Notes: generated by a model not told the origin, from the sequence alone. A stretch of 64,000 nucleotides of DNA from Cyanoderma ruficeps (GCA_008694505.1 VZDJ01000090.1:1084034-1148033); one strand, 5' to 3'. Positions 1-15,134 are shown, counted from the first letter of the stretch. Numbers and translations are program-made.

Positions 1-1980
1 AATCTCAGACAGGCTGGCCACTGAGCCACTGAGCTAGTTTTTCCATCTGTCCAGAGGGGCCTTGCTGTGGTGCCATCTGCAGGCACAGTGTCTGGATGCA
101 AAATTAGGATTTGGAAGAGCTGTGCATTTTAGGAAGGGTATATTAGAGAGAGGAAACCAAGCCCTCCAGGCAGTCCAAAAGCTGCATGACTAGTTTGCCA
201 CACTCACTCTCCCTGTTTCCATACAGGACTAACCATGTTTTAAAGGCTGTGATTCCTGGCTTTCCTCACCTCATTACCATGTAATTTTTCTAGGAGAGAT
301 GAGATTGTAAACCAGTTGAAATTGTGTTTTAAAACAAAGTGAACCTTTATTCAAAATATTCCCAACAGCTGTTGGTCTGAGAGCACATACTCTTCCTCCC
401 CCCCTAGGCTGTATAACTTTGCTCAGTCCCAGAGCAATTTGATCTCAGGTTGGATAGGGCTCAAGCTTGTTAAATAACAAGAATTCTTTGCTCTACCAAT
501 TTTCAGGTAGCCTTATCTCGGTTAGGAAACAAGTTTTTTTAGGAGAAAAAGTTGACTCATAGAAATGTTCCAGCTCTTAACCCAGTTCAAAATATGTTTT
601 ACAGGGGACAACAGGACATCCATCCCTCCTCCCCTTGAGGTGTTTCAGTAGCCTCTCTGCACTTCCAGATTATCAAGCGAGGCACTGACTGACACGCACG
701 CAAACATGCAGGCAGCAGCACACAGCACAGCCATTCAAAGCACCCAGGCACAGCAATCAAGAACAGGATGGGACCGACCCAAGACTCAATTGTAATCTTG
801 ACAGGTCTCCAGGCTACACAGCCCCCCCAGCAGAAACTCAGCTCCACAGGAGAGCTGCCTCCAGCAAACTCCAGCACCAGGCAGCTCCCACTTAATGCCA
901 GAGTTACCTAAAGCTCCAATGACAGGGCCATTTGTGGTGTAATCTAATTATTTCTGCTGTCCCAGGGCTAACAAGCTGCTCAGAATCCCAGTTCCTATCC
1001 AGAGGCAGGTTATTCAACCTTCTCTTTGCAATACGACTTTGAGTCATCGCCCTCTAGTCCAGCAAACATTTAATTCTTATGCAGCCCAGCTGCTGAAGAT
1101 AAGCAGCTCTGGGAAACCATGTCCAGCATACCTTGATCCTGAGAGTTTAAGTCCTCCAGCTTACGTCCTTGCAGCATCCAGATCAGGGTCTAAAGCAGTT
1201 GGGGTCCGGACAACAGCTCCAACCGTGCCTGCCAGGGAGAGAACACATCAGCCCTGAGACACTAAATTAAGCTGCTAAAAATGGAGGGCCACGTGATTTT
1301 GTGCAGTGCATTGCTTATCTGTCCTAGTGCTCACAGGTCATGGAAGGCTCCGTCCCTGCCCAGCAGCAGTCATGCTTCCAGAACTAATGCAGAGAGGCAG
1401 AGGGCTGACACTCACCTTGCAGAGATTTGCTGCTCAGCAGCTTAACTGCAACTGCCCCTCCTTACGCACAGAATTAAGCCAGAATTAAGACTGGCCACCA
1501 CCATGCCAATGGCAGCCTCCGACACGTCCCCCGGCAGCCATTTCCTCTGGGGCAAAGCCAATTCATTTTAAAAGGTAAAAGCAAGCGAAATACCCGCCTT
1601 GTAATGCCAGGAAGTATCTTCCTTGTCCCTCGCTGAGGCAGGGGAAAGAGAATAATTTGTTGCTTGTGCCCCTTTACCAAACCAAATGTAAGAGTCAACA
1701 GCTCAGCACTTTTATTCTGCATACGCCCATCAGACAAGCAAATCCAGAGCCGGGTGGATGGAGCCACAGAGCTGCTTTCCATCCTACCACGCAGCAGTCC
1801 TGCACCACACCTTGCCCTGGCTCACGGGCTGGAGTCTGGGCTCTCCCATGTGGAACAGACAGCTCAGCAGGCTGCCCTCCCTGGCTCCTCACTGCAGCTT
1901 GCGGAGACTGTGGCTTGCAGCTGCTCATTACCTACATGTCCCCCCCTCCTCCCATCTCCCCCGACAGACAGGCAGACAAG
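1..1980. other. Region left of GAPDH, no recognised gene
   Basis: No exon chain or familiar protein is recognisable here. In human the gene beyond the GAPDH 3' end is IFFO1, convergent with GAPDH, so its 3' UTR would be expected on the plus strand; I see no plus-strand AATAAA in this stretch and cannot confirm it. On the minus strand there is an AATAAA at 346-351 and a 92-codon open frame at 599-877 with a hydrophobic centre that I do not recognise. Both may be chance. Confidence 0.4.
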
Positions 1981-2001
1981 GCTTTTCAGATGGTGATCAC
2001 T

Positions 2002-2007
2002 TTTATT
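2002..2007 (-). terminator. GAPDH: GAPDH polyadenylation signal (AATAAA)
   Basis: The plus strand reads tttatt, i.e. AATAAA on the coding strand, about 210 bases past the GAPDH stop codon. Cleavage is therefore expected near 1,980-1,990, giving a short 3' UTR like that of other vertebrate GAPDH mRNAs. Confidence 0.85.
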
Positions 2008-2216
2008 GATGTAAGGTGGTACACAAACAGATCAGTTTCTATCAGCCTCTCCACCTCCCCCAGGTTCGGGGAGAAGTTGGAGGAGTGGGGGAGACAAGGG
2101 AACAGAACTGGCCTCTCACTGCAGGATGCAGAGCTAAGCGGTGGTGAACAAGGGCAGGGGCTCCAACAAAGGAGAGTCCTGCTTCCCTAGGCAGCAGGGG
2201 GGGCTGTGTGCTCAGT

Positions 2217-5158
<2,942 letters not shown>

Positions 5159-5684
5159 CTTTGCCGCTTCGGGATGTTCCTGCAGGCAGAAACCACCAGC
5201 AGGGGCATGAGGAGAACCGGCAGCAGCCGCCTCCGGCAGCCGCACCCGGCGCCTTTAACGCGTTAACGTCTCGCCCGCGCCGAGGGGCGAGCGGGGCGCG
5301 GGTATGGAGGGGGGGGAAGCCCGGAGAGCGGGCGAGGGGGACCCGGGCTCAGAGCTAGCGCCACCCCCCCGGGCGATCACTCCCCCGCCCCGGGCGATTA
5401 ACCCTCTTCCCCCCCACAATGACAATTGTCCGCCCCCTCCTCCGGCGACCATCCCCCCCCTTCACACCCCTCTCCCTCCTCGCCTCACCGCCCCCCTCAC
5501 GCCGCCCCCGCCATTTTGCGCCGCGCCGCCTTTGTGCCCGTGGGCCCCGCCGCCACGCGGCCCCGCTCCGCCCGGGGGCTGCCGCACCCCCTGCCGGTGG
5601 GCGGTGTGTGGGGAGAGGGCTCTCACACGCCCACCCGCCGCCGCCTCTCTCTCCCCCCGCGCATCTCCCCCGCCCCGCCGTTAC

Positions 5685-5720
5685 CTGCTGCCTCCGAACC
5701 GCCCGGCGCACAGTGAGGAG
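5685..5720 (-). other. GAPDH: GAPDH non-coding exon 1
   Basis: The donor GCAGCAG|GTAACG lies at 5685/5684. The 5' end is estimated at about 5,720, roughly 27-30 nt downstream of the TATA box. The exon is short and untranslated, as in other vertebrate GAPDH genes. The exact transcription start is inferred. Confidence 0.75.
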
Positions 5721-5745
5721 GTGGCGCAACGCTTCTCCTCCGCCC

Positions 5746-5751
5746 TTTATA
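5746..5751 (-). promoter_or_regulatory. GAPDH: GAPDH TATA box
   Basis: On the coding strand the sequence reads GGTTATAAAGGG, with TATAAA at 5751-5746. GC-box-like CCGCCCC runs lie just upstream near 5,775-5,790. A TATA box within a CpG island matches known GAPDH promoters. Confidence 0.85.
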
Positions 5752-6207
5752 ACCGCGTGAGGGTAGGGCGCGGGTCCGCCCCGCCGCGACGCTGTCGAAT
5801 GGCATCGCGGGGGCCGGACCGGGCTACGTGCGCCCGTGCTGCGGGTGCGGATGCCGAAGACCCCCCCTGTTTCCCCCGCCCCGCCGCCCTCCGTTAACAA
5901 AGGCCCCGCGCCGGGAACGGAGGGTCCGTAGCGATTACCCTCCCCTCGAGCCACCGCAAGGGGGTTGGTGATGCCGGTGGCGGTGGTGAAGAATGCACCG
6001 GTCCTTGCGGGGAGTTGTCCCCAGGGCGGGGATGGGCACCTGCGCCCCTGCCCGAGGAGGCGGGGAGGGACCCCCGGGTGATTGCCGGTCAGGGGCTGCT
6101 CCCGCCGGACTGGCTGCCGCTCCGGAGGATGCTGTGCGCTGCTTTCTCCTGGTAACAAAGGGCAGATAGCCACCCGCCCCGGCTGCAGCCGCTGCCCCCT
6201 TGGATGG

Positions 6208-6543
6208 AGTAGTATCCAGTATCCGAAGGGACCTACGGGGAAGCCGGAGAGGGACTCTTCGTCAGGAGCTGTAGTGGTGGGACAAGGAGTGATGGGTACA
6301 AATTGAAAGGGGGGACATTTAGGATGGATATTAGGAAGTTCTTTACTGCGAGGGTAATGAGCCACTGTAACACGTTGCCCAGGGGGGCTGTGGATGCCCC
6401 AACCATGACAGTGTTCGAAGTCAGGCTGGATAAGGCCTTGAGCAACCTGCTCTAGTGGGAGGTGTCCGTGCACGTGGCACGGGGGCTGGAACTGGATAAT
6501 CTTTAAGGTCCATTCCAAGCCCTTAACATTCCATGATTCTATG
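6208..6543 (+). repeat. CR1 LINE 3' fragment (sense)
   Basis: Matches the remembered CR1 3' end: a segment ending in 'ggaagttctttact', then 'gctgtggatgcccc', 'gagcaacctgctctagtggg', 'ctttaaggtccattcca', and the terminal 'ttccatgattctatg'. It is 5'-truncated, as most CR1 copies are. It lies between the two CpG islands upstream of GAPDH. Confidence 0.93.
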
Positions 6544-7299
6544 GCTGCGAGGGCAAAGGGACCGCAAGGATGCTGGGGTCACCTCCGAGGGAGCAGGCGT
6601 CCCTCATTCCCCCCGGCACGGGTGGGACTGACTGGAAGTTCTCCCTCCTCCATGCTGGGACTCCCCTCTGGTGGGTTTATCCAGGCGTGCTCTGGACGGG
6701 GCCCCTGGCCGAGCGCTGCCCCGGCAGGCCACGGGCGGCAGCGTGAGCACCATCTTAATGAGGCACTGCGGCACTCATGCCGCTGCCCGCGGGACGTGAC
6801 GGCGGAAATCCTGCTCGTCTGCTGCCTCGGCCCGCCTTCCCTGTCTGCCTACGAGGAGGAAGCACTCCTGGCATGGCCGCTGCCCGGCTCCCCGCCCCCC
6901 ATGCTGGGCTCCCTCGCCGAGCCCTGCCGCCTCCATCCCCTTGCTGCGTGCGGGGCAGGTGCGGCGGGACAAACCCGCCTTAGGTACAACGTCCAGAGCA
7001 CGCGCAAATCCCAAATCTCCCATCCCGGAGGAAGGTGTGGGAACAGCGGGGATGCAAATCTGGACTGACAGAGCGGGTGGGGGTGGTGGGAGATGGAATG
7101 CCCCTCTGGCTGCTCGGCTGAGCAGGGCTTTGAGGATAAGGGAGGGGGTGGGCAGGCTGGGGGAACCACGCAGGTACTGGGGTGGGGGACAAGAGAGGGG
7201 TCACGCAGCTTAAACGTAACCCTACTCTCCTTATACCACTGCTATTCCCGGTGCTGCTGAGGGGCGGGTGGCTAAGTTTAGACCCAGCTGAGGTTACAA

Positions 7300-8120
7300 C
7301 CTTTTCTTAAAGGCCAGGACATGGTGATGGCTCGCGGGGCACAGCAGCAGGGCTACGAACTCGTGCCGGGGTCGGTGGTGACCCAGCCGCAGCCCACCGA
7401 GGGAGGCTCTCGGGGCGGGGAAGCTTCAGCGCAAACAGGAGGCCCCAGTGTTTGCTCAGGCGGGGGCAGAGTGCGGCCGGGGTGAGCCAGCGCGGCCCTT
7501 GTGCCCCGCGCCCGGTCGATAGCTCCTCACCCGTGTCCGCCCCCCCGGCCGCACCGCGCCGCAGCCGCGCGTGCCGCACGCCCCACGCGGAATGGCGGCG
7601 GCGCCGGCAGGGCCCGGCACGGCCCCGCGCGTGGGGCCAGGGGCGCCGGGCGGGCTGCGCCACCGCCTCCCGCCCGCCCCCGGCCGGGGGCGGCCACCGC
7701 CGAGCGCGGACGCGGCAAATTAGTACAGCTTGTTTAATGAGCGAGTCCTCAGGCACGGGGAGCGGGGAGGGGGCTGCCGGCGGAGCGGGGGTTCAGCGGC
7801 CGCGGGGGGCAGCTGCGGAGCCGGGCAGCTCCGCTTCGTGCCGCCGCGCCGCTTCCTCGCTGCCGCAGCCTCCCTTTTTCGGGGCGGGAGCTTCAAGGCT
7901 TCGCGCAGCGGTGCGCCTTGCTGGTTCCCGAGCCGTGCTGGTTCCCGAGCCGTGCTGGTTCCCGAGGCTGGGTGCCCTCCGGCTGCGGAGAAGCGGGGCC
8001 TGGTGAGCCGCCCAGCGGTGTCCCGCCCGCCTGCTCTCGCCCCGACCGGGCCCCAGCACTGCGCCGGCAGCACGAGAGTCCCCGGTCCCGGCCTTGGACC
8101 GGACGGCGGGCAGGTGGTGG
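7300..8120. promoter_or_regulatory. Second CpG island, separate from the GAPDH island
   Basis: Strongly GC- and CpG-rich sequence whose boundaries drop to ordinary composition on both sides. CpG islands usually mark promoters, yet neither GAPDH nor NCAPD2 starts here. A good plus-strand donor, CTG|GTGAGC, sits at 8002/8003. Function is inferred from composition only. Confidence 0.6.
7920..7966 (+). repeat. 17-bp tandem repeat, 2.8 copies
   Basis: The unit gctggttcccgagccgt is present at 7920-7936 and 7937-7953, followed by a partial copy from 7954. It lies inside the second CpG island. Confidence 0.9.
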
Positions 8121-8897
8121 CCCCACAGCCTGTTCCGCTGCCCCATCCCCTCACTGTCTGTGCACTCAACTCTGCCCTAAACGTCTTCCCTGCCCGCTTG
8201 CTCGAGCCCACGCTCTTGGCCCTCTCACCTCAGAGGCCCTCCAAAGCTAACACCCCAAACCACTGAAGGTCCCGATTCGGTCCATTTTCAGCCCGAAGCA
8301 ACCCCTGGGCATGGCCTTCCAGGCCCAATCTCCAGGCAGTGCCCACTTGCGACTGGCGAGGTTCTTGCGCCAAAGGGATGGACGGGCAGCTCTAGCCCCA
8401 GATGGGAGGAAGGGGAGAGTGGAGGAGAGTAGCTGAGGACCAAAGCTGGACCCCTCCTTCGCGTCCTCTTCGGTCAGTGTGGACTCAGGCTCCAGGGGCA
8501 GCAATCGTGAAAGGAGCATCTGGGATAAACGGAGGAGAGCGGGGTAATGTCTGTGCTTCTGGCGATAAGCCTCGTACCCCCTGGTACCCCACTGCCCGTA
8601 CCCTCTTGAGGGCTCAGGCAGGACATTAAAGTGATGCCTGCTCACGGCGCTGTGCCTGACATTGCATCTAGACAGGGAAGGGCTTCACCAGCGGCTCCCA
8701 CTGTCTGAAATGACTTTGCCATTCAAAACAGCAGGCAGACAGCTGCAGGGCAGATTGCCCTGCTCTTGTAAAACCGTGCACACATCCTGCCGTGGCCCAG
8801 ATTTGGAAGGTAACTGTCTTCAGTCCTTGCTCCTTTCGTGGATGCTGAGCACCTCTGTGTGCTCAGGGTGCTGTTTACCATTTAATTTTTTTTCCAG

Positions 8898-8970
8898 AGG
8901 GCTGCTGGGAAGGATGGTCCTGCTTCAAATACCTGCTAATAAAGATGAAGGAGAGACAGGAGCAGAGCAG
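8898..8970 (+). other. Exon-like segment (unrecognised)
   Basis: A poly-T tract and TTCCAG acceptor precede 8898, and CAG|GTATAAGG follows 8970. Two frames are open across the 73 nt. I do not recognise the encoded peptide. An AATAAA also falls inside it, so it could be non-coding or chance. Confidence 0.25.
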
Positions 8971-11245
8971 GTATAAGGAAGGGGGTCCCCTCATCTGCTG
9001 GAAATCCTCTAGGTCAGCTGTGCTGACTGTAAACTCACAGCACTGCTGGGAGGCAAGGGTTGGGGGGTGTCTTGGGGCCAGTGGAGGTGGCATTGCCGCC
9101 CAGAGAAGCAGCCTGCGGGAGCCGTTCCACATCTGTCTCTCACATGGATGCCGAGCTAAGGCCGAGGATGCCTTTGTGCAGCTCTTTGTGGTAGCAAGTT
9201 AACTGAAGCGGACACAGGCATCCTCATGGAGGAGTAAAAGTGGTGAGTCATAGCAGCATCAGTCTTGTGATTGTAGTTCATGTCCTGACTATTTCCCTGT
9301 GGCATTCCCAGGGTGATGTAAAGGCAAGGTGCTGGGGCTCAGGTTAGGGTTTGGGTAACGGGGAGCTGGCTAGATTTGAAAGCAAAAAATATTTTTGCTG
9401 TAATTGCTGAGGATAAAAGATTTACTGAAGCGAAAAAGCCTGTAGTGGGCATCCTGACAGGGCTCTTAGCCTTAAAGAGGGTCTTTAAGGGGGCTAATAC
9501 TGAGCTTAGGAGCAAAACTCCTGGCCTAACAGGATGCATCTTCCCTCTGAAACATCAGAACCAGGCACCGAGCATGACGACAGACATCACTCTAATATCT
9601 GGTGGCTGCTGACACAGTGGGCTTAGAAAGGACCAGGCTCTTCACTGTTAAAAGCTTTTGCAGAGCTCTAAAAAGCTTTTGTCTGTTTCCTGTCTTGAAA
9701 TTCTGGTTCTCCTTAGTGGCTGGGTTATAAAGATAAAGTCACCCTAGAGCTGAGGCTGCTGAAGGGGAGAATGCAACAGGAATAGACTGCAGCCTCCTTG
9801 TGGTTGGAATTTGGGACCACCTCTCATTTGAGGTTCAAACACAACCTCCCCTCCTCCTCCCTTCCTGAAATCAACCTTAGCTCTCTCCCGCTCCCTCCTA
9901 CCTGTAGTCTCTGTCCCGGTAAGGACACTGTCTGAACGCTGGCAGAGAGCAGAACCAAGAAGAGGAAAAATGAGCAAGGCCATGACCGAAGCCCCAGCAT
10001 CTTCTTCTTAGCCCAGGGCTGGTGGGAGGCAGGGCAGGACTCGCAGCATCCGTGTGGGATGTGGTCCCTGGCCCCTCTCTGCCTTTATAGCTTTGGTTCT
10101 GGCAGGAGACTGGCCCCAGCTCCCTGCTGAACCACCCCCTGGAGCTCCTTAACCTTTCAGCCCTTTTGTCCAGGGTGATATATTTCAGGGTGAGCTCAGC
10201 AAGACCCCTTCCTCTAAAGAAAAAGGACACAAAGGTGTTTACTGAGTGTCTGGGAAGACAAATGTGAGCTGAGCTGCTGCTGGCTAGGACCTGGAGGTGT
10301 CTGTGAGGGTCAGGGACAGGGTGACACTTTGAAACGTGTCCCAAAAGGAGGATATTGAAGGCTGCATTGTGTAGGAGTATTGAACATACTCCTCGCAGGC
10401 AGAGTGCTGTTAATGCTGTTTCTCTAATCAGTATGAGCATGAACTGCAGCTCAGTTAGAGGTAGACACACTCCTGGCTGCAGAGAGCGGACACAAATTCA
10501 GCTGCGTGACAACACAGGCTTTTGTTTTTAATATTTATATCTTGGTGAGACAGTTGGGCTGGGAATGAAGAGCTCCTGCTGCAGAAGGTGGGTGAATTCC
10601 AGTAGTATGCAGAATTTGTTGCAGTGACAGGAGCGTGGGTCTAGTACTATTGGGCATATAATTTGTGGGCTGTCAGTCCCAAGTCACCATCTGGAGGACT
10701 GGGCTGAGTTTCCAGAGGAACTGTCACAGAAAAGAGCTTGTTGAGACTCAGCTTGCACTTTCTCAAGCTCAGGCACACAATGGGAGCAGGATAGCAAGGA
10801 GCAGATTCCTACCTCCTAAATCTTCTGGCCATTAGTTCTCCCTACTTTGTTTACCTCTTCCATTTTACTGTAGTTTCTCACCAGCTGAACAAGGCAATGA
10901 GGTCACTGTTTGGAGATCAGGGTGCAGAAGTCAGCCTGGGTGTGATGACGGAAACTAATCAGCAAAGTTTGTCAGGGGAGAGGAATGGGGGGACTGTACC
11001 CCAGTGCAGGATTAGCAGTGGGTGTGCTGGGAGAGTTTAACAACACCCCGAACTTCCCTTTGGTCACTACTGTTGCACAAAACGGTTGGGTCAGAACTTG
11101 ACAGGATGTGTTCTGCTGCCTGTTTTTGTTTACTTGTTTCAAAGAAAGAAGAAAATTAGAAAAAAGTCTTCTTCAGAGATAACAAAAGTCACAGTTCAGA
11201 TATTTGCTCTCTCTTTCCCTCCTTCCCTCCCTTTCTTCCTTTCAG

Positions 11246-11342
11246 GCATTTTGCACTTGCAGATGCAGGTTTGTGGGTCCATTTCTTCTCTGCCCAAGGA
11301 GACAGAAAGTTTTACGAACCTTTTGCGTCCAGTCCATGAGAA
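11246..11342 (+). other. Exon-like segment (unrecognised)
   Basis: A long pyrimidine tract ending TTTCAG precedes 11246, and the near-consensus donor GAGAA|GTGAGT follows 11342. All three frames avoid a stop until near the end, and two are fully open. No similarity to a known protein is recognised. Confidence 0.3.
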
Positions 11343-12233
11343 GTGAGTATGGGCCTTCAGTCTGGAGCACAGCTGTGGACATCCAATTTTGTTAGCTCCA
11401 GCTGATGGCTGCAGCCCACGACTGCTGCTGTGTCCGGAACAATGTGATCCTCTAGTGATCCTGTCTGGCATTCCTGTCACCCTGGGCCAGCACATGGAGG
11501 GGCTCCCAAGGCCCCACTGAAACATTTTGTGGGAAACAGGGTTACTTTCATACCAGCCTTTGAATCTACAAAGCACAGGGGGCTGCTGGACAGTCACAGG
11601 ACACGCAGTCCACGTGGGCATTAGGTTGGAGTGCCTGGGCACAAACAGGGTACGGGATGTGTGTGCACAGCCAGCCCCTCCTTGTGCTGGATGCAGTAGT
11701 GTAAGTAGCCATGTGGTGTGAAAGTTCCAGAGGGATGGAAAAGAAAGGAAGGACAGAAAGTAAGCACATGTTCATGCTGCATGCAAGGTGTCCCAGAGGA
11801 TGCCGTTCTGGACTTCCCTGTCACATGTGGCTGTCCAGAAAGAGCTGAGTCAGTGTGCTCGAGCACTCCTGCTGCTGGCAGGAGCGGCTCCGCTGGAACA
11901 CGCAGGTTACATGAGTCACAGTCAGTCCTTTCCTGAGTGAAAGGTTAAGTGCAAAAGCATTAATGCTTTGGTTTTGATATGAAATGTGGCAGCAGTTTGA
12001 TCTGGCATCCCTTGAATGGGATGGCCCCCATACTGCAAGAAGAATGCCAGAAATGTGTTTGCAACTGCTCAAAAATTCCAGTCCTCTTGCACAAAGACTG
12101 AGCCCTGCAGGGGTGGACAGGCTCTGAGAACTCAAATGACAAATGCCCTCCTTGGGTTCAGCAAGAGCTGGGGCTGGCAAGAGGGCAAGAACCATCACTC
12201 TCCTGTATCAAGCAAGAAACTTCAGAGACTGCA

Positions 12234-12251
12234 GAAAATTTGCAAATTTTC
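12234..12251. repeat. Perfect 18-bp palindrome
   Basis: gaaaatttgcaaattttc equals its own reverse complement. It is AT-rich and in intergenic DNA upstream of GAPDH. Function unknown. Confidence 0.85.
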
Positions 12252-13254
12252 TTGCAGATTCTTGTAAGTTCTTGCAAATCCAGCAGAGTCTGGGTAAAAT
12301 GCAGGTGCTCAGTGACTCAGGTGCCGTGATGTTGCAGCTGCTTTGCGTCCCAGATCCTTGCTGGGACTGCAGTAGAACTGAATAGTTACTTTTAACGCGT
12401 CCTGGCAATGACTGTGAAGTGAAAAGGCTTTGGCAGACAAGTCCTCGATTGCCCCAGTTTTCTCAGACTCAAATAGGTTATTGTCCTTTCCTCTCTGATG
12501 CTAACAAGTTTTCTTTATAAAAACCCTTCCCCCTTGGATGCTGGGGCACTGACTCTAGAGCTTGCAAGACCAGAAAAATGGTCTCCTACTGAATCACAAT
12601 CAGCCTTCTACAAACAGTTGCTTATATAGGAAAGGAGCAGGGCAACGGGAGACTGGGAGATTTTGGAACTGAGCGAGCTACCCTGAGGAAACCCCCCTTG
12701 GCCCAGGGTGATAGAAGGGGATGATAGTTGCTGCAAGCTCTAGAAGTGTACAATATTCACATTATTCCACTGGTACCATTTCTGGTTCAGAGCAACCATG
12801 ATCAGGGGTCCCTAGAGAATGGAAACACCACTGATCTTGGCACTGAGTAATCCCACTGCCTCAGGAGCAAGGGAATGGGATTACTCCTTTAGCAGTGATT
12901 TATGGTCATTGTGGCAGCCACCAAAATATATGTTTGTGAGGAACAGAAGGGCAGCAAATACCTACTTAGTAGCCACTGTGTAGCTGCCCAACCCCCTCTT
13001 GGGTTTTGCCTTATCTTTCTTCAGGACTGCCCTTGTCCATGGCACAGGACCACTAATTCTTCCCATATCAGGAGAGGACAGTGAGGAGAGGAGGATGCTC
13101 CACCTGAACAACCTGCAGAAAGGGACAAGTCAGAGCTGTCACTGAGTTTTCACTCTGCCCAGGCAGCAGTGTCTGGGACTGAGCAAAGGGCAGACTGCAA
13201 AGCAGCAGAGCCAGCGTGTCAGTCCGGTCACTGATTGTCAAACCCTCCTTCCAG

Positions 13255-13323
13255 GAAGGTGACTGCATGGATCTCCTGAAGGAAAAAGTTCAAGTACTTG
13301 GAGTGGAAAAGCGTGGCCTGACG
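13255..13323 (+). other. Exon-like segment (unrecognised)
   Basis: The acceptor CCTTCCAG precedes 13255 and the donor ACG|GTGAGC follows 13323. The 69 nt are open in phase 0 and give 23 codons with a lysine/leucine-rich, coiled-coil-like composition (MDLLKEKVQVLGVEKRGL). I do not recognise the family. Confidence 0.3.
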
Positions 13324-15098
13324 GTGAGCCAATACTTAAAGATTTTTATGGCCACCTCACTTCCTCTATCCACCCATTCATATCTCCCCTACTGCGGCAC
13401 TGGCAACATATTATCTCACATCTACACAAGACATATTGCTTGTAAAATCTCGAGGCTGGGCAGACATCCATATGTGCTGTCCTTTCCTTTTTTTATTCCT
13501 GTGAGTGTCATACCCTGTGGGTGGTGAGGGAATCACGTATGGCGTGCATGACTCTGTGTTGTATTTACTGTCAATGCTGTAGCTGCTACCTTTGCCTCCT
13601 GGAGCCTTCACTGAATATTTTATCAGGAAGGAGGGGAGAGGGACAATATTGCTGTAGCTTTTTGATCTTTGTATTTCATGTGATTGTCCTGTGGCTACTG
13701 GCATCCTCTGGAGTTGGAGCGTTTCTATATTGGTATTTGGCTATTAGGCTGGTGGCAGGTGGGCAGGTATTTTCACTGAGTCATGGGACTCAAGCGGGGT
13801 GTTTATAAATACACGTGTCATCCTGTCATTCCCCCACTTGTTTCCGAAGCATTTAACATGGTTATGTCCATTCAGGTATCGGCATGAAAAACTATATGCT
13901 CAGGTTAGTGCAGAGCTATGCACTTCCTAATGATTGGGGTTTTTAAATAGGGATCAAAATAGGCTACAGCAGCTGGTTCTGCAGCCAGAGCAGGTTACTG
14001 AGCAGCATGCTCGAGTTGCTGGGTGAATCCAGGGTGACCACAGCTGGGGGAAGATGGTAGAGCCTCAGAGACAGAGACTGCAGATCTGCAGGAACCAGTG
14101 GAGAGGAGGACCACCCTTCCCATTCCTGCCCAGCTAGTGACTCGTCTGCTTTCTAGGCAGCTGACAAGGTAAGAGGAAATAATTCTGTAGTAGGAACTCT
14201 GGGGCAAATGCCAACTTGCCTCTAGACAGAAGGTTAAAGGTTATTTATGTGATTAACACAAAATCTAATTTAGGGTGCTTTGTGTTCACAGGGCAGTTTA
14301 AGGAGTGCCAGGACTGACTTGAAAGCTGATGTGGCATTTGTGAAAGGAAAAACCTGCCAATTTTACTTGAAACATAATTGGATTTGGAGCAAACACACTC
14401 CAGAAAGCAGTAAGACAATCAAGGGTATCAGTATACTTAGTAATTTATCAAATTAGCATTATTATAAGTTACTTCTAAAGTTTTAGCATTGGATTGGTTT
14501 TGGTTTTTTTAGCTTTTAAAAGATGTATTTTTTCCTGTGGACTTTACTTATTGTTTATTCAAGTGCTCTAGTGTAAGTTAGAGAGAGAAAGGCTTTCTCC
14601 TCACACCCCACTCCCTGAACACTTCTTTGATGAGATATGCACGAGAAAATGATGCAGGTACCTTCCCTTCAAAACTCTGCTTGGCTTTACAGGACAAGAA
14701 CTTCAAAAAGGATGAAATACAAAAGTGCCTAAACCCAGCACAATCACATTGGTCCTGTGTTAAAAGCTGAATAGTGTAGTATAAAGCACATACAAAATGA
14801 GAAAGGAATGAGCATTTTGTACTCTGTGGGTAGTTTGGCTCTTCTTAGAAAGATTTTCTTCCAAAGATTTTTAAAAATCATTTTAATAAGAGCAGCTTAT
14901 TCTCATCTGCAAAGCCAGGGCAAAATCAGTCCAAGTGGCAACTATGTTCATCATAACTGCCTTTCTTTGTGGAGATATCAGAGGAAAGGGTTGGAATTGC
15001 TTCGGCCTGGTGTTAACTTCCATTTTGTCCTCATTTAAAGCACTGCTGTATTATGGGGTAGTTCAGACAAGAGAAGGCGACTGTTGCATAAAAGGACT

Positions 15099-15104
15099 TT
15101 TATT
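15099..15104 (-). terminator. NCAPD2: NCAPD2 polyadenylation signal (AATAAA)
   Basis: The coding strand reads AATAAA only 31 nt past the NCAPD2 stop codon, implying a very short 3' UTR with cleavage near 15,080. Confidence 0.8.
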
Positions 15105-15134
15105 TTTAGTTAAAGGCAGTGGCAGATGGTTCCC

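Larger units (their letters stand above)
5760..15080. other. GAPDH-NCAPD2 intergenic interval
   Basis: This is 9.3 kb between the GAPDH promoter and the 3' end of NCAPD2. It contains a CR1 copy at 6,208-6,543, a second CpG island at about 7.3-8.1 kb, and scattered exon-like segments on the plus strand (8898-8970, 11246-11342, 13255-13323). No open frame in it is recognisable as a known protein. The remainder looks like ordinary non-coding sequence. Confidence 0.55.

Noticed and set aside
5304..6518. Long open frames over the GAPDH CpG island (including 387 codons at 5355-6518, minus)
   Set aside because: They arise from stop-poor GC-rich sequence and run across the CR1, the GAPDH TATA box, exon 1 and intron 1. 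Pro/Arg/Gly-rich composition, no recognisable domain.
7591..7719. Kozak-like ATG followed by an Ala/Pro-rich 42-codon frame in the second CpG island
   Set aside because: Ends in a stop within the island without a donor in frame; composition is a by-product of CpG richness.
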